Shown: positions 24,680-35,723 of the stretch, one piece after another
Layout of the letters: each line of letters starts with the position of its first letter
Numbering within the stretch: the first letter of the stretch is position 1
Source of the DNA: Epiperipatus broadwayi
Taxonomy: Eukaryota; Onychophora; Udeonychophora; Euonychophora; Peripatidae
Direction: 5' to 3'
DNA length: 64,000 nucleotides
Assembly: GCA_028023455.1 (NCBI GenBank)
Contig: JAQFVV010000182.1
Coordinates: 1,366,001-1,430,000, forward strand
Notes under the pieces: model-generated
Databases searched by the model: none
What the model was told of the DNA's origin: nothing
What the model saw: the letters and a program-made list of their open reading frames with translations, nothing else
Made by a program: the position numbers and the translations under genes

Positions 24680-25421
24680 GATATACTATAATGTACAATT
24701 ATTAACATGTTGCCACCATTGTCATGTTTTTTTTTTCATTTACCATAGCATTTTTACTTAAGCTGTTGTTCAATTATTTTTCCTAAAATTTTGCAAAAAT
24801 GATTAAAATTTGGAATCTTTCAGGGACTGAAGAAGATGCAGTGGAGTTTTCAGAATTATGGTATAGTGCATATGTTTGTAGTGATGTTGCAGGCTATTAA
24901 TAATTGTTGTCATGTTGACATAAATACCCATGTTTTGTTTTGTTTTCCTTCATATGTCAAATGTGCTGACCAGGAAGCGAACCTGGGTCAGCCACCTAGA
25001 AGGCAGCCATGCCAACCACTAGGCCACCAACGCATTGACTACCCATGCTTGTTATACTTTCTTTTCATTGTTTTTTATTTTATTACAGTTGTATTAAATT
25101 TTATTTAATTACAATCTTTTGTAGTTTTATGTAACTTTCTGTATTTATATAATCATCTTTAAAAAAAAAATTTATAAAGTGTTTGATAATTATATTTTTA
25201 AAAAAAACATCTGCAAGGATCATGTCAAATGTATGCACTATCCCATAATTCTGAAAATAGTCCAGGGCATCTTTTTTTGTCACCAGTAGATTCCAACTTT
25301 TTATCATTTTTGCAAAATGTTAGAAAAAATAATTAAACAACAGCTTGAATGAAAATGCTATGGTAAATGCAAAAAATCACAATAATGGTAATGTGTTAAT
25401 GTTTGTATATTATAGTATATA
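24680..25421. mobile_element. Inverted-repeat (foldback) element with transposase-like arms
   Basis: The ~210 bp arms at 24680-24893 and 25212-25421 are inverted copies. Both include GCAAAAATGAT and ATTTACCATAGCATTTT, and both encode the same short reading: MIKxWNLxxT-x-(E/K)DA(L/V)-x-(F/Y), then FQNYGIVH. The left arm is plus-sense and frameshifted; the right arm is minus-sense. A Trp/Asp-Ala/Phe-x-x-x-G-I pattern is reminiscent of the N-terminus of ISXO2/Merlin-type transposases, but the zinc-binding part is missing, so that name is tentative. The ~320 bp spacer holds a tRNA-Arg-like sequence. It is either a foldback element or an inverted duplication of a transposon end. Confidence 0.6.
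24963..25033 (-). tRNA. tRNA-Arg(UCU)-like sequence, probably a pseudogene or SINE head
   Basis: The minus strand folds as a 71 nt cloverleaf. The acceptor is GCGTTGG/TCAGCAC, with one C-A mismatch and two G-U pairs. The D stem is GCC/GGC. The anticodon stem is GCTGC/GTGGC with loop CTTCTAG, placing TCT as anticodon. The T arm is perfect: CCAGG-TTCGCTT-CCTGG. A-box (TGGCCTAGTGG) and B-box (GGTTCGCTTCC) promoter elements are recognisable. The acceptor mismatch, a 3-base link before the anticodon stem, an imperfect B box and its location inside a repeat argue for a pseudogene or tRNA-derived SINE rather than a working tRNA. Confidence 0.5.
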
Positions 25422-25849
25422 TTATAATAGCAATTGACATAGTAACAGGTTCCCAGCAACTAAAGATGATTAAAATATTTTTCATTCATATTAATATCAT
25501 TTTAACTTCTTTTTTGTAAAGCTTATTGTGAAAAGTTTAAAAAAAAATTAATTTCCTATCTTTCTTTTGTTTTGTTTTTTTGTTTTTGTTTTTTTTTAAT
25601 TTTTACTTTTTTTTTAATCTTTAGATTATTCAAATAAACATTGCTTTATAATTTTGAATGAAATGTATAATTCCTAAATTAAATAGTCTCATTCTGTAGT
25701 AATAGAGCATTTGTTGTTTAATTCCACAATCTTGTTTCAAATTCAAGCCAGATAAAATTTGAAATTTTTTTCAGCTGCTAATCAAGCTTAATTTGTTTGT
25801 ATATTGTACTGGTTGAAAATGTATGTTCATCCAACAAGATTTAGATCTA

Positions 25850-26056
25850 AGTAAAAGTACCCTGAATCCAATCATGTCTGAGATACACAGGTCAGGAACA
25901 ATCATGAATTCTAACCTATTTGCCCATTTCTTAAATCTATAACATTACGGACAACACCCATGGTGATACCACATGAATTCATTCCTTCCCAGCCCGATGC
26001 TACAACATTTTGCATGAGAACCCAACTGGTGATGATGATGATGATGATGATGATGA
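25850..26056 (+). repeat. Retroposon 3' end with (GAT)n tail
   Basis: A less AT-rich block ends abruptly in a TGATGATGAT run (26032-26056). A trinucleotide tail on a GC-richer block is typical of RTE-like LINE or SINE 3' ends, as at the RTE element ending near 46020. No coding remnant was identified, so the family is unassigned. Confidence 0.4.
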
Positions 26057-26740
26057 GAGATTGAGTGAACCCAAGATACAAGTTAAAAGATACATAAAGA
26101 TATTAAAAAGATCCGAACACACTGGATTAAGTTTAAAATATGAATATTTATTTTAACAAAATTCAAGATGATTATATATATAATCAACTTCATACAGTTT
26201 AAACTTTATTTTGGTTACAAATATTTGACAATCTTGAGTCAATTACTTTTAACAGATATCAATTTAGTGTGGCATTACAATATTGAACGTATATTTGGAA
26301 ATAGGATTTTATTTAAAATTACAAAAACAGATTTATCTGGGTGGTTGGTGGCATTTTATACATTTAGAAAACACATATAGAGATACGATAATAGAGTTTT
26401 GGTTTATACGACTTGAATATAATGCCCTTGGCATTTGATATATAACTTTATTTTCATTTATTTATAACAATTAAATAAGGATACATTCTGATCCATAAGT
26501 CTACTAAAAGCATTTATTTATTCCACATTTTCGACATTTAATGATCAAATATTGGGAAACTCTATAAATATGGGAATGGCTTATTTCAATAAAGGAGAGA
26601 TCAGTTTCAGAAAGGTTGGATCTAAAACTCCAATGAAAAATATTTAAAGAGAAAAACATTTCATTATCACACATCATTACAATTTATTTTGTTAAACAGG
26701 CTATGAAATGAAATATAAGAAATTGCAGTGCTAGAATCAT
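26057..26740. other. AT-rich noncoding stretch
   Basis: No gene or repeat is recognised. Confidence 0.5.
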
Positions 26741-27160
26741 GTCAATGAAAGAGAGAGTGGCAACTTCATCCAAGATAATATCATTCTTCAAATTTAATGT
26801 GGTACACCAGCTTCAGGCCAAATAATACCAAAATGGAAAGATAGGTAGGAAGTTGCTATGGGTCTGGATTACAGTAAATGCATGCAGAGCTTCAACTACA
26901 CTAACCTGCTTGTTCCAGGGAGTAGACTTATACCCCTGTTTTGAACAGAAGGCTTTGTAATCTTCTGGAGGGAGGTACAGACAGATATGAGCAGTATAGA
27001 AATATTTACTTTGAAGAGAAGAATGGCAAACAAAAAAGATCAAGACTCCCCAGAATGAGGTACGGGCAAATGAGATCAAAGCCCTTATGTGGCTCATTAA
27101 TAATGTCTGACATATGCCAGTAATACTATTATAAAAATATGAAATCATTGGATTTAAATA
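26741..27160 (-). other. Unrecognised less AT-rich block with a 111-codon open frame
   Basis: A minus-strand frame at 27148-26813 runs 111 codons, with a hydrophobic first half and PEDYKAFCSKQGYKSTPWNK in the middle. The block is visibly richer in G and C than its flanks. No domain is recognised and no splice or promoter signals can be defended. It may be part of an unidentified repeat, a host exon fragment, or chance. Confidence 0.2.
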
Positions 27161-28240
27161 CTAACATAAAGCCTTAAATGGTTTAACAAATATGTAATGA
27201 TATGTTAAAATAATGATCCATGTAAGATAAAGTCATTTATCAGAAGCTAAAACTATAATTAATTAAGCATGCAGTTCTCCCCTTCTTGTCAATACTATTT
27301 GTTTAACACATAAAAAAAACTAAAATTCACACAATTAAAAGTGCAAATTGGCAATGATGATTGAAATAAAGAAATCAACAAATTTAGCAGACACCAATAT
27401 CCACCCCAGATTGAAAAGTATTTATATATTTTATATAAATTTACAATAAAATATTTTTTAAAAGCATATATTCATTTAAAAGACAAACTCAATCTTACAA
27501 GCTATTTAAAAATAAAGACATTAAATAATTAATTATTCTCTCCCCTTTCTATTCCACAGTAGGATATAGAAGTTTGTAGGACCAGGTTTGATTGGCATTT
27601 ACAAATAAAAATCAAGTGAAAAATATAAAAATATCATTAAAAATAAATTATAACCACACTAAATTATAAGAAAAATAAGAAGCATGAGTTGGATGAAAGA
27701 TTTTACAGTGAGATTAATTTAAGTTGTAGAGAATCGATACACAGAAAATACTTATTAATTTAACATACTCGCTGATTAGTGAGTTAAAAGATAGATTCAA
27801 TAAAAGAAAACATTAATATTTAAAAGTTAGGAGTTAGAATTCAGGTATTGTGATTATAATGACTTTGGATTGTTACCTAATGATTCTCTGGAATGAAGTA
27901 CAAAAGAATCTTATGTGGAATGTGGCATTCTTTGTCTTTCATGGCAGGCAGATTCTACTTAAGCTAAAAGCACGTTTCTTGGCTTTGATGGTTCTCTGAT
28001 GGCACAGGCACTCTTTATCGGTAGGAGCTACATCATGGCATGGCAAAGAGTCAGGCTGAAGATGGAGGGAAAGGTGACTTCAGTCCCTCTACCCAAACAC
28101 CATTTCAAAAATCAAAAAGACAAGAAGTTGGTTTAGCAGCAATTGACCAAACTCTCACAGTAGAATTTTAGCCCTATTTATACAAGTTTTGATTTATTTA
28201 AAAAATATTTTTAATTAAACTTCTTAACTCAAATGGAAAT
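27161..28240. other. Noncoding stretch
   Basis: No supported gene. A less AT-rich patch at about 27860-28090 is unexplained. Confidence 0.45.
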
Positions 28241-28246
28241 CTGAAT

Positions 28247-28498
28247 CTACAGAAATATTTTATCTATTGTTATTGGAGATGCAATCGCTAGATAACTGCC
28301 CAAAAATAAATTCAAATCAATTTCCAGATTGGAAATAGATTTGATAAAAATGTTAACTGCTAACTTAAAATCAATTAGCTTTGTTTTAAATTTTACTTTC
28401 ATTAACTTTGATTTAACAATTCCTTTTAAAACCATGAAACAAACTAATGATCCTACCTCTTTAATTACTCCTGGATAGTTAACGGTTGCATCTTCCAT
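28247..28498 (-). pseudogene. Possible LTR-retroelement protease-region relic
   Basis: The 83-codon minus-strand frame contains FMVLKGIVKSKLMKVKFKTK and, near its end, EIDLNLFLGSYLAIASPITI. The order of a VKGK(x)(V)xFxT segment followed ~35 residues later by an (I/L)LGxxFL-like motif recalls retropepsin-like proteases of LTR elements. The catalytic DTG is not present at the expected place. The homology is by pattern only, the frame is short, and nothing else of a pol gene lies nearby, so the assignment is weak. Confidence 0.22.
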
Positions 28499-28499
28499 C

Positions 28500-30650
28500 T
28501 TGAATTTTTGTGTAATTATATGAAAAAAAATAATTACAAAGTATTAAAAATATAAGTAAAAAAATATATAATTTTAAAAGATACAAAATTTCCAGTATAT
28601 ATTTATATGTGCTCCTGTAATACATGTATATATCTGAGTCGCATCTATTGAAGTTAATATTTAAAATAATTCAAGAAAATTTTTATTTAAGATTTATATT
28701 TATAAATTTCATAGAAGCTTCTCAGAAATACACATATAACTTATATACATATGACAAAAAGGAGTGGGGTGAAATGTGGGTTAAATGGTAAAATAGTGAA
28801 GCTCAATCTTGAACTAAGATCTACTGCTTCAATTTATATATAGATGTTGATAGTCAATCTAATGACCTAAAGGGGTATAATTATTCTAAAGTAACAAGAA
28901 TAAAAAACATTCTGAATCTTCATCATCCATCAAATGGCAAGTCTGATGTGTGTTGTCTTTTCCTTCACTGATCCTCTATGATAGACTGATCTAGAGGTCT
29001 TTGTCCTGAAAGGTTAAAGATTATTTCATTTTTTATTCACTTTATAACATCTTAAAAGTCATTTATTTTGTCAAATATTTTTAATAAACATTCAATTCAA
29101 TGAAAATAGGTACCTCATCATACAGATGTAGTTGATTATTTATTACTTTTCTTTTGTAAATGTACATAGCATAAAATTTTTAATAACTTTTATAAATACT
29201 TCTGTAAAGCTAATAAAGAATCTATTGGTCCATGTTTAATTTTTTAATTTATTTAAATAATAAGGTTTCTCTTTCAGTTTTTAAATCTTCTTCTCTGCAA
29301 TAAAAATTTTACCAATATATTTTTAGAATAAAATTCCATACTTTTAATAATGCCATAAGTTTCATTTTCATAGATTAACTTTTTTTTTCTTAAGCACTCT
29401 AATTACTCCCTGGATTACAGATATAAACTCATAAATAGTTTTGTAGTTATTATTGCAATACAGTTTACCTTAAAAGTTTTATACTTTAAAAACTTCATTA
29501 TAATTTCTTTAAATAGACTTAAACAATTATATAAGTAAAACTTTTACAATTCATATTCATTCATGAACAAACTAATTTATATTTAATAAAAAGGACAATT
29601 ATAATAATTTTTTTCATTACATCAATTTTGTTTATGTATATTAGTATATATAATTTATTTATTCCAAGTTTAAAACGTTTATTGCTGAAAAAAATGACTT
29701 TTTTTATTGATTATGTTATTACCGTTTATAATCTGAAGATTTAAATTGCTTTTTAAGTTTAAAACTAAATAAATAAATAAAAATCAAGTGCGAAGGCTTT
29801 TAACACCTTTCGCGTACGAAATTGCTAGCTATCTGTATTGTACATATATGAGAAGGGAAAATCTCAAAATCGATTTTAAAATATAATAAAGTAATTTAAA
29901 ATATATCTAATAATAATTTGTCTTGCATTATATTGGTATTTTAAATAATTATAAAGTAGTATTTACTAATAAATATTGAATAATAATAAAAACATTCACT
30001 TCACTGGATTTTTAATATCTACACACTTTTTCTTTGGGGGGGGGGGGGATTATTTTTTACTACTTAATATGTTAATGAGCGTCCGATTATCTTATGAAAA
30101 TACTATCTAGAAATATATTTGATAAGAAAAAAAATAGTTGTTTAAATCATAAATCATGAGATTTTCCAAATTAATGAGTATATATATATTCTACTCAGGC
30201 GCTTATAACTAGTGAATAATGGTTTAAAAATTCAAAGGATAATCTTTTTATTATACTTCTCATCTTTTAGTGAATTATATACCAGGTTTTATTTTCCTCC
30301 AGAAGAATCCATAGTTTTTCTTATCTTTTTTTTTTTTTTGTATTCTTCCCTTTGTTTCATTTTGTTTTTTAATGATTCATTTCAAATTTATTCCATTGAA
30401 AAATAGCAATAGAAATTGATGTTTATTCAAAATTGTTCTTAACTAAATATAATTTCAAATTACACTAGAGAAAACAATCATTAATTATTATTGCATATTA
30501 GATTGAATATTACTAATGGTATAAAAATAGAATGATACTCCAATATTAGATGAGCCCCCAAATCTGAAGGCACCCAATATTTAATGACAAAGAGCCAAGA
30601 ATATCTGGTATGTGGACTGTATGTACTATGAATCAAATAAAACAATGTGA
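28500..30650. other. AT-rich noncoding stretch with G13 run
   Basis: No gene is recognised. A 13-base G run lies at 30036-30048. Confidence 0.5.
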
Positions 30651-30652
30651 TC

Positions 30653-32658
30653 AAGATGGAAATGATTTTTTTTACACAATACTATAGTAATGTAGTATAT
30701 ACCAGAATGGTTCATTACCTGTGAGTTCATGAGAAGTTTAGCACCAGAAATAATCAATCTGAAGGGTAATCCATAAACGTTGAGCTTCAAACTCTACCTC
30801 TCTACCATTGCATCAAACCATATACAGAGAGAAAAAGAAATTAAGAGACTATAACCGTTTCCATTTTTACATGTAACATGAAGATACAATAACAGATAGT
30901 ATATATTAAATTTTATTAACATAGTATTATCAATATTATTACAATATTATCAATACTGGTATTATAACTATTCACAGTTAAATATTTTTTTTTTTTTAAA
31001 ATCCATTGCTTATTTATTTGATGCCGTTAAACTCTCTGATTCACCAAATAGTTTTTGTGGGTGTTCTATAAATCATACTTCTTTAACTATCATTTTTTCT
31101 TCATAAACCATTTCAACAATACATGGATCAAACTCATTTCAATGCGATTATAAAATACTGACACATTTGTAGAGTTAGTTTTTGTTTTTCTTTATATAAA
31201 TGAATGCTTCGGTATCATTTTTGTTTTTACGCTCAACTTAGTTTCCACTTGCAGTATTTAATTTTTACTAAGACAATAAACCTAAAGCATGTGCAGTTGA
31301 AAATGTGAAGGTAGGGACCTCTACAAATCTTAACCACAAGCTTACTTTTGTAAGTAAGTTCATCATATTTATCTTTTGTATTGATATATACATATATAGG
31401 GGGGAGCAATAACAAAAATAAATTATAAATTCAAGATCAACATAACATTTACAATATTAATATAAGAATAACAAAAAACTATACTACATAGAACAAATGA
31501 AGAGTATATATTGAATGTCAAAAGTATCTACATAACTTAAGGTGATTAAGATGATTGATTATCATTAAAAAGAACTTCATAAATATTTTTAAAAAGTATA
31601 AAAATAATTTCAAAATATGACCATATTCGTAACTAATTTAAATACATTACATGCGTACTTATTTATGTACTAGCAGTAAAAGTTAACCAATGCATCCATT
31701 TCTATTTTTAAAAATATTAGAACGTAAGTAATAGAAGTAAAATTGTGATTTGAAATATTAATAATTATTTAAATTTATTGGGACGGGGGAATCAAATTTG
31801 AAGATGGAAAGAAAATTAAATTTAAATAAACTTGAACACATTTTGTGTAGAAATAATTATTAAAGTGTTTATCTAAGAGAAAAATCTATCTGAAGTGAAA
31901 TATGAAATTACCTCAAAGGGTAATAGCATACCATTAAAATATGTTTTCTGCTTTTTTTAATTTTTATTTAATTTTTTAAATTTAATGAAAAAGATTTGAT
32001 TTTAAATTGTATTAAAATTATTTCATCTTCTTTTCAAATATTGACAAATGTAATAAGTAAACAATTATTTATATATATATATATATATCAGCTTCACAAT
32101 CGAATGAAAATAAAAACTAATAAAATCACAGTAAGTTGTTATATTTTGATTTACAAGAGTCAAACTTATTTCACCCACAACTTTGACATGATCCACTCTA
32201 GACAAATACAGTAACAATTGTCACCAATCATTTATTAAACTAGAGATTTTACTCAGTGCAGATATAATTTTAAACTCAGTTAAAGATTAATATATATGTT
32301 TTTTAATTAACATACACACATGGAGTAAGTCAACTTTATTTCCCTTTTTCCATGTGCAGTATTTTTTTAGATGCACTTAATAATCTTCATTCCATTACAC
32401 ATTTTTGAAATATATGAATAAAGATGTTTTAAAAAACAATTGATCCCAAAGATCAATTTCATGCTAGACCAACACTCATCAGATGACCTAGGTCCCCATC
32501 TGTTACATATATCTTTCTCATATGTTCTATATTTATCAATGATAAATTATTATATTTTAATTTACAAATGTCAAAGTTGTTGGTGGAGTAAGTTTGACGC
32601 TTATAAATCAAAATGGTGACTTAGATTAATAGATTAGTGCTAATTCAATATGAAATAT
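30653..32658 (+). repeat. Tandem duplication, unit 1 (split by LTR element 2)
   Basis: This ~2 kb block matches 40103-42089 in direct orientation, with modest divergence and small indels. Its last ~30 bases now lie at 40072-40102, beyond the inserted LTR element. Small frames such as 31233-31415 (minus), mirrored at 40680-40862, are shared only because the DNA is duplicated and show no domain. The unit contains a foldback motif (32141-32190 against 32569-32620). It also has a TAGGGACCTCTACA...TTAACCACAAGCTTAC segment (about 31311-31350) that recurs in the 50.7 kb hairpin. Confidence 0.9.
32141..32620. repeat. Foldback motif inside the duplicated unit
   Basis: An arm around TTTTGATTTACAAGAGTCAA, continuing ACTTATTTCACCCACAACTTTGACA (32141-32190), is the approximate reverse complement of 32569-32620. 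The same pair occurs in the second unit near 41570-41625 and 41990-42050. A shorter related inverted pair lies at 42941-42980 and 43104-43148. The structure suggests a MITE-like family. No target duplication could be fixed. Confidence 0.5.
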
Positions 32659-35234
32659 TGTAACAATCAGAAAACATGTGATTCGTGAACATAGTGCAGA
32701 ATTCGACCACCACACAGAACTGCAGCACCATTTAGGTAGCGAAGCCACCCATAGTACTAAGTTTGAACATAGTTTATCGGTTCCACAATACAATCTATGA
32801 AACAACGCATCTGATGTGGCATTAGTAAATATTTCTTTATGCACGGATGTTGCAAGAGATTCATGATTTTATTTTCGAGTTAGCCAATAATAACGCTAAT
32901 ATTAATTAAACACTTATATTTACAAATCGAGGAAATATTATATAGAATGGGTATCGAATAAATAAAACGTAACTGCAGACATATAGTTTGAAATTATTTA
33001 TTGAAACATTTTAATAATAAATCATTTACTAATAATATTTGGTAATATTTAAATTGAGTAACGGAATTTTCTGATACTGTTATTCAAGAAATACATTTAT
33101 TGATTTAGTAACATTTATACGAAATCATTTTACCAATAATACTTCATATTTAAGACCTCAGTAGCGGTATTTCCGATACTGTTATGTTTACAAAGAGAAA
33201 TATGTTTATTTGATGATGTAATCTAGCTACCTAAAATTCTTGAACAAGTATTTCTAAGGCATGCCTTTAGGGATTTATACCTTTGCAATGCAAGAGTCTA
33301 AATAAGATTTATAATAGTAGTGGCAGACATATATTTATTTAATTAAAGATATTTATTAATAACTAGGGGCAAACATTTATTTGAGAGTGGATTGTCAATA
33401 ATGCAGGGATGGAGTTATACATAGAGTATAAAAGAAAACATGTGGTACGCTAGAAAGGCGATATGGAATGGCAGTATATTGAAACTGCAAAGCCGTGAAT
33501 GAGTTTATAAGAATGATGGGCTGGCATTTGCCATGGGCCCAAAGAGGTAAGGCATCATATAAGCATAACCAGGGACAAGCGGTTTGTGCCGCGATTGCCT
33601 GCTGGCTGCATGACTTTTGTCAAGCCCTATGGAAGCATTTATTATGTCCGCTTGTGTAGGACGACTGGGGTTAATTTCAACCCTATAGAATTCGGAATAT
33701 TCAAAGCTCATAATGGGTAATCGCATCTCTAAAACATAACACGGGTATAATATATAGATGATTCTGTGAGATTTAAATATAGTTTATAACTCGGCCCTAC
33801 ATTATCAACATTTAATAATGAACGTTTGCGACTCTCAAAGAAATGCAATTTTATGGAATTATTGATCAAGATTTAATAAAATGTAAAACAATATATAAAC
33901 TGGGTGATTATTACACTAATACATCAGCCATTTGCTAAGCAGTAGACCTTTGCATTACAATAAAGGAAGCATTGAATGCGTGTCGATTTATATGAAAATA
34001 TTAAGTTATTTATGAAAGTAAATATTAATGAAAATTTGACATGCATCCATTGTTTCAAGCGATCATAGATGTATACTTAGAAAATTATGATCATGCAATA
34101 ATTATATAATAAAATGTAGATTTTAGAAATACGTACCCAAGAAAGATAGAGTTAGGCAGGCTAGATTATTAAAGAAGTTTACATATTAATTATTAAATTT
34201 ATAGCATTACAAATGAGAATTTACAATTTATAGTTTATAAGTTATATAAAGAATGAATGAGCTATAGCGGGATATTAATAGAGTACTCTAGAGAATTTGG
34301 ATGCAGGTACCTGTTTTAGGAGTTTTCCGATTCAGTGATCAGTAGCAAATTGTTCATGATTCTAGCATTAGCAGTTCTTTACAGCATTTAGATGATTCAT
34401 GTAATTTAACAGCAGCAGCTTTCAAATTATTTTAGGCAGCAGATCTTCGTGGTTGAATTTATAAAGGGCAATGGAAGGTTTGGCATACGATAGGCCATCC
34501 CCGAGCGGAGAACAGTCTGGGCGCTTTCTACTCGACCATATCATGGCAGGTAAAATTAATTTAAGATCTTGGAGACTCTCAACTGATTGAGAGCACAGCT
34601 AAAGTTAAACTTAAAGTTTCTAGCAAGTCTAAAATGGCCTCTTTTCTTAGATCTTATCTTATCACATTTTTGTCATAGTTTATTTTTGGATTCCACTTAA
34701 TCTGCCCTGAGGATAATCAATGCATTTTGTTAAGTTTAATTAGCGAGAAAACTGCCTTTCTATTGTTTACATTTACATTTTACATTTACTAATTACATTT
34801 TGGGGAATTTTTCTTTAATTAATCTATTATCTCTCACTGGCCATTGCTTTTAAAATTTCAAATACAAAAGGGAACATATGATTATTTTTACTTTTAATTA
34901 AATATTACACTCTATTTCTAAATTATTATTAAATGAAATTTAAATAAAGCAATAAATAACGAATTTTACAATTTAAAATAAATGGTTAAAAAAAATTTTT
35001 TTTTATTACTAAAAGAAGAAATCTAAAATATTATTTATCTTTATTTATTGCCTTAAATTTGAGATCGAAATGTGTGCGTATTATGGTGAATTCTACATAT
35101 ATCTATACATTTTTAATATTGCTACACACACAATTCAATACCAAAAAGGTTAAATTTGGGTAGGATAGAGCGGTCAGTGAGAGACGATAGAAAAAGGTGA
35201 AACTTAAGATTCGAATATGAATCTTACTGTTTCA
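32659..35234 (-). repeat. 3' LTR of element 2
   Basis: 2576 bp, on the plus strand TGTAACAATCAG to CTGTTTCA. It aligns with 37538-40071 but differs by scattered substitutions and indels; for example, GAGTACTCTAGAGAATT near 34280 is absent from the other copy. Two less AT-rich blocks, about 33500-33730 and 34440-34560, are well conserved between copies. The 73-codon minus frame at 33505-33726 falls in the first of these and is not supported as a gene. Confidence 0.9.
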
Positions 35235-35243
35235 TTTCCCCAT
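35235..35243 (-). promoter_or_regulatory. Polypurine tract of element 2
   Basis: The minus strand reads ATGGGGAAA immediately before the 3' LTR start TGAAACAG. This is the expected place and composition for the plus-strand DNA primer. Confidence 0.7.
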
Positions 35244-35328
35244 ACTTCTCATGAACAATTAAGGAAGAACAAAGGAGGCAAGGAAAGAAAAAAAAATTTG
35301 CTACATCACCTAATTTAAATACGAAAAA

Positions 35329-35361
<33 letters not shown>

Positions 35362-35723
35362 ATAGAAATATAGAAAGCAGAGATTACATGAAGCAACGAA
35401 TATTTTATATACCCGGATCTAGAATTTATAGTTTAATTAAAAATGGCCTAATTTGGCCGTGTCTGGTTAGAAATCATAGTAATATTAGTTAAACTGATTA
35501 TATATAAAAAAATTCTTAGAGTAAGATTAGTTAATATAATATATATAAAAAAAATTCTTAAGAGTAATAGTAATTAAAACAACAATATATATATATATAT
35601 ATAAAATTTCTATCTAAAGCCCTATTTGACCAATGTAAATTCCATTCAACCAAATTCATTTTACCAAATTCATTTTAATATTCTTATATACATTTAATAA
35701 CCATCCTAAGAGGCTGAAATATT
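35244..35723 (-). other. 3' internal noncoding region of element 2
   Basis: About 480 bases between the gag stop and the polypurine tract, where pol would normally lie. No open frame or RT/integrase motif is present. It has a ~25-base T run at 35330-35354 and TA-rich tracts near 35590. Confidence 0.6.

Noticed and set aside
24963-25033. Functional tRNA-Arg gene
   Set aside because: The acceptor mismatch, imperfect B box, odd spacing before the anticodon stem and repeat context make a pseudogene or SINE head more likely; it is kept as tRNA-like only.
31233-31415. 60-codon frame repeated at 40680-40862
   Set aside because: It lies in the 2 kb tandem duplication; conservation reflects the DNA copy, and there is no recognisable motif.
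33505-33726. Minus-strand 73-codon frame in the element 2 LTR, paired with 91 codons at 38303-38578
   Set aside because: It is shared only because LTRs are duplicated, has a different length in each copy, and shows no domain. It is LTR regulatory or noncoding DNA.
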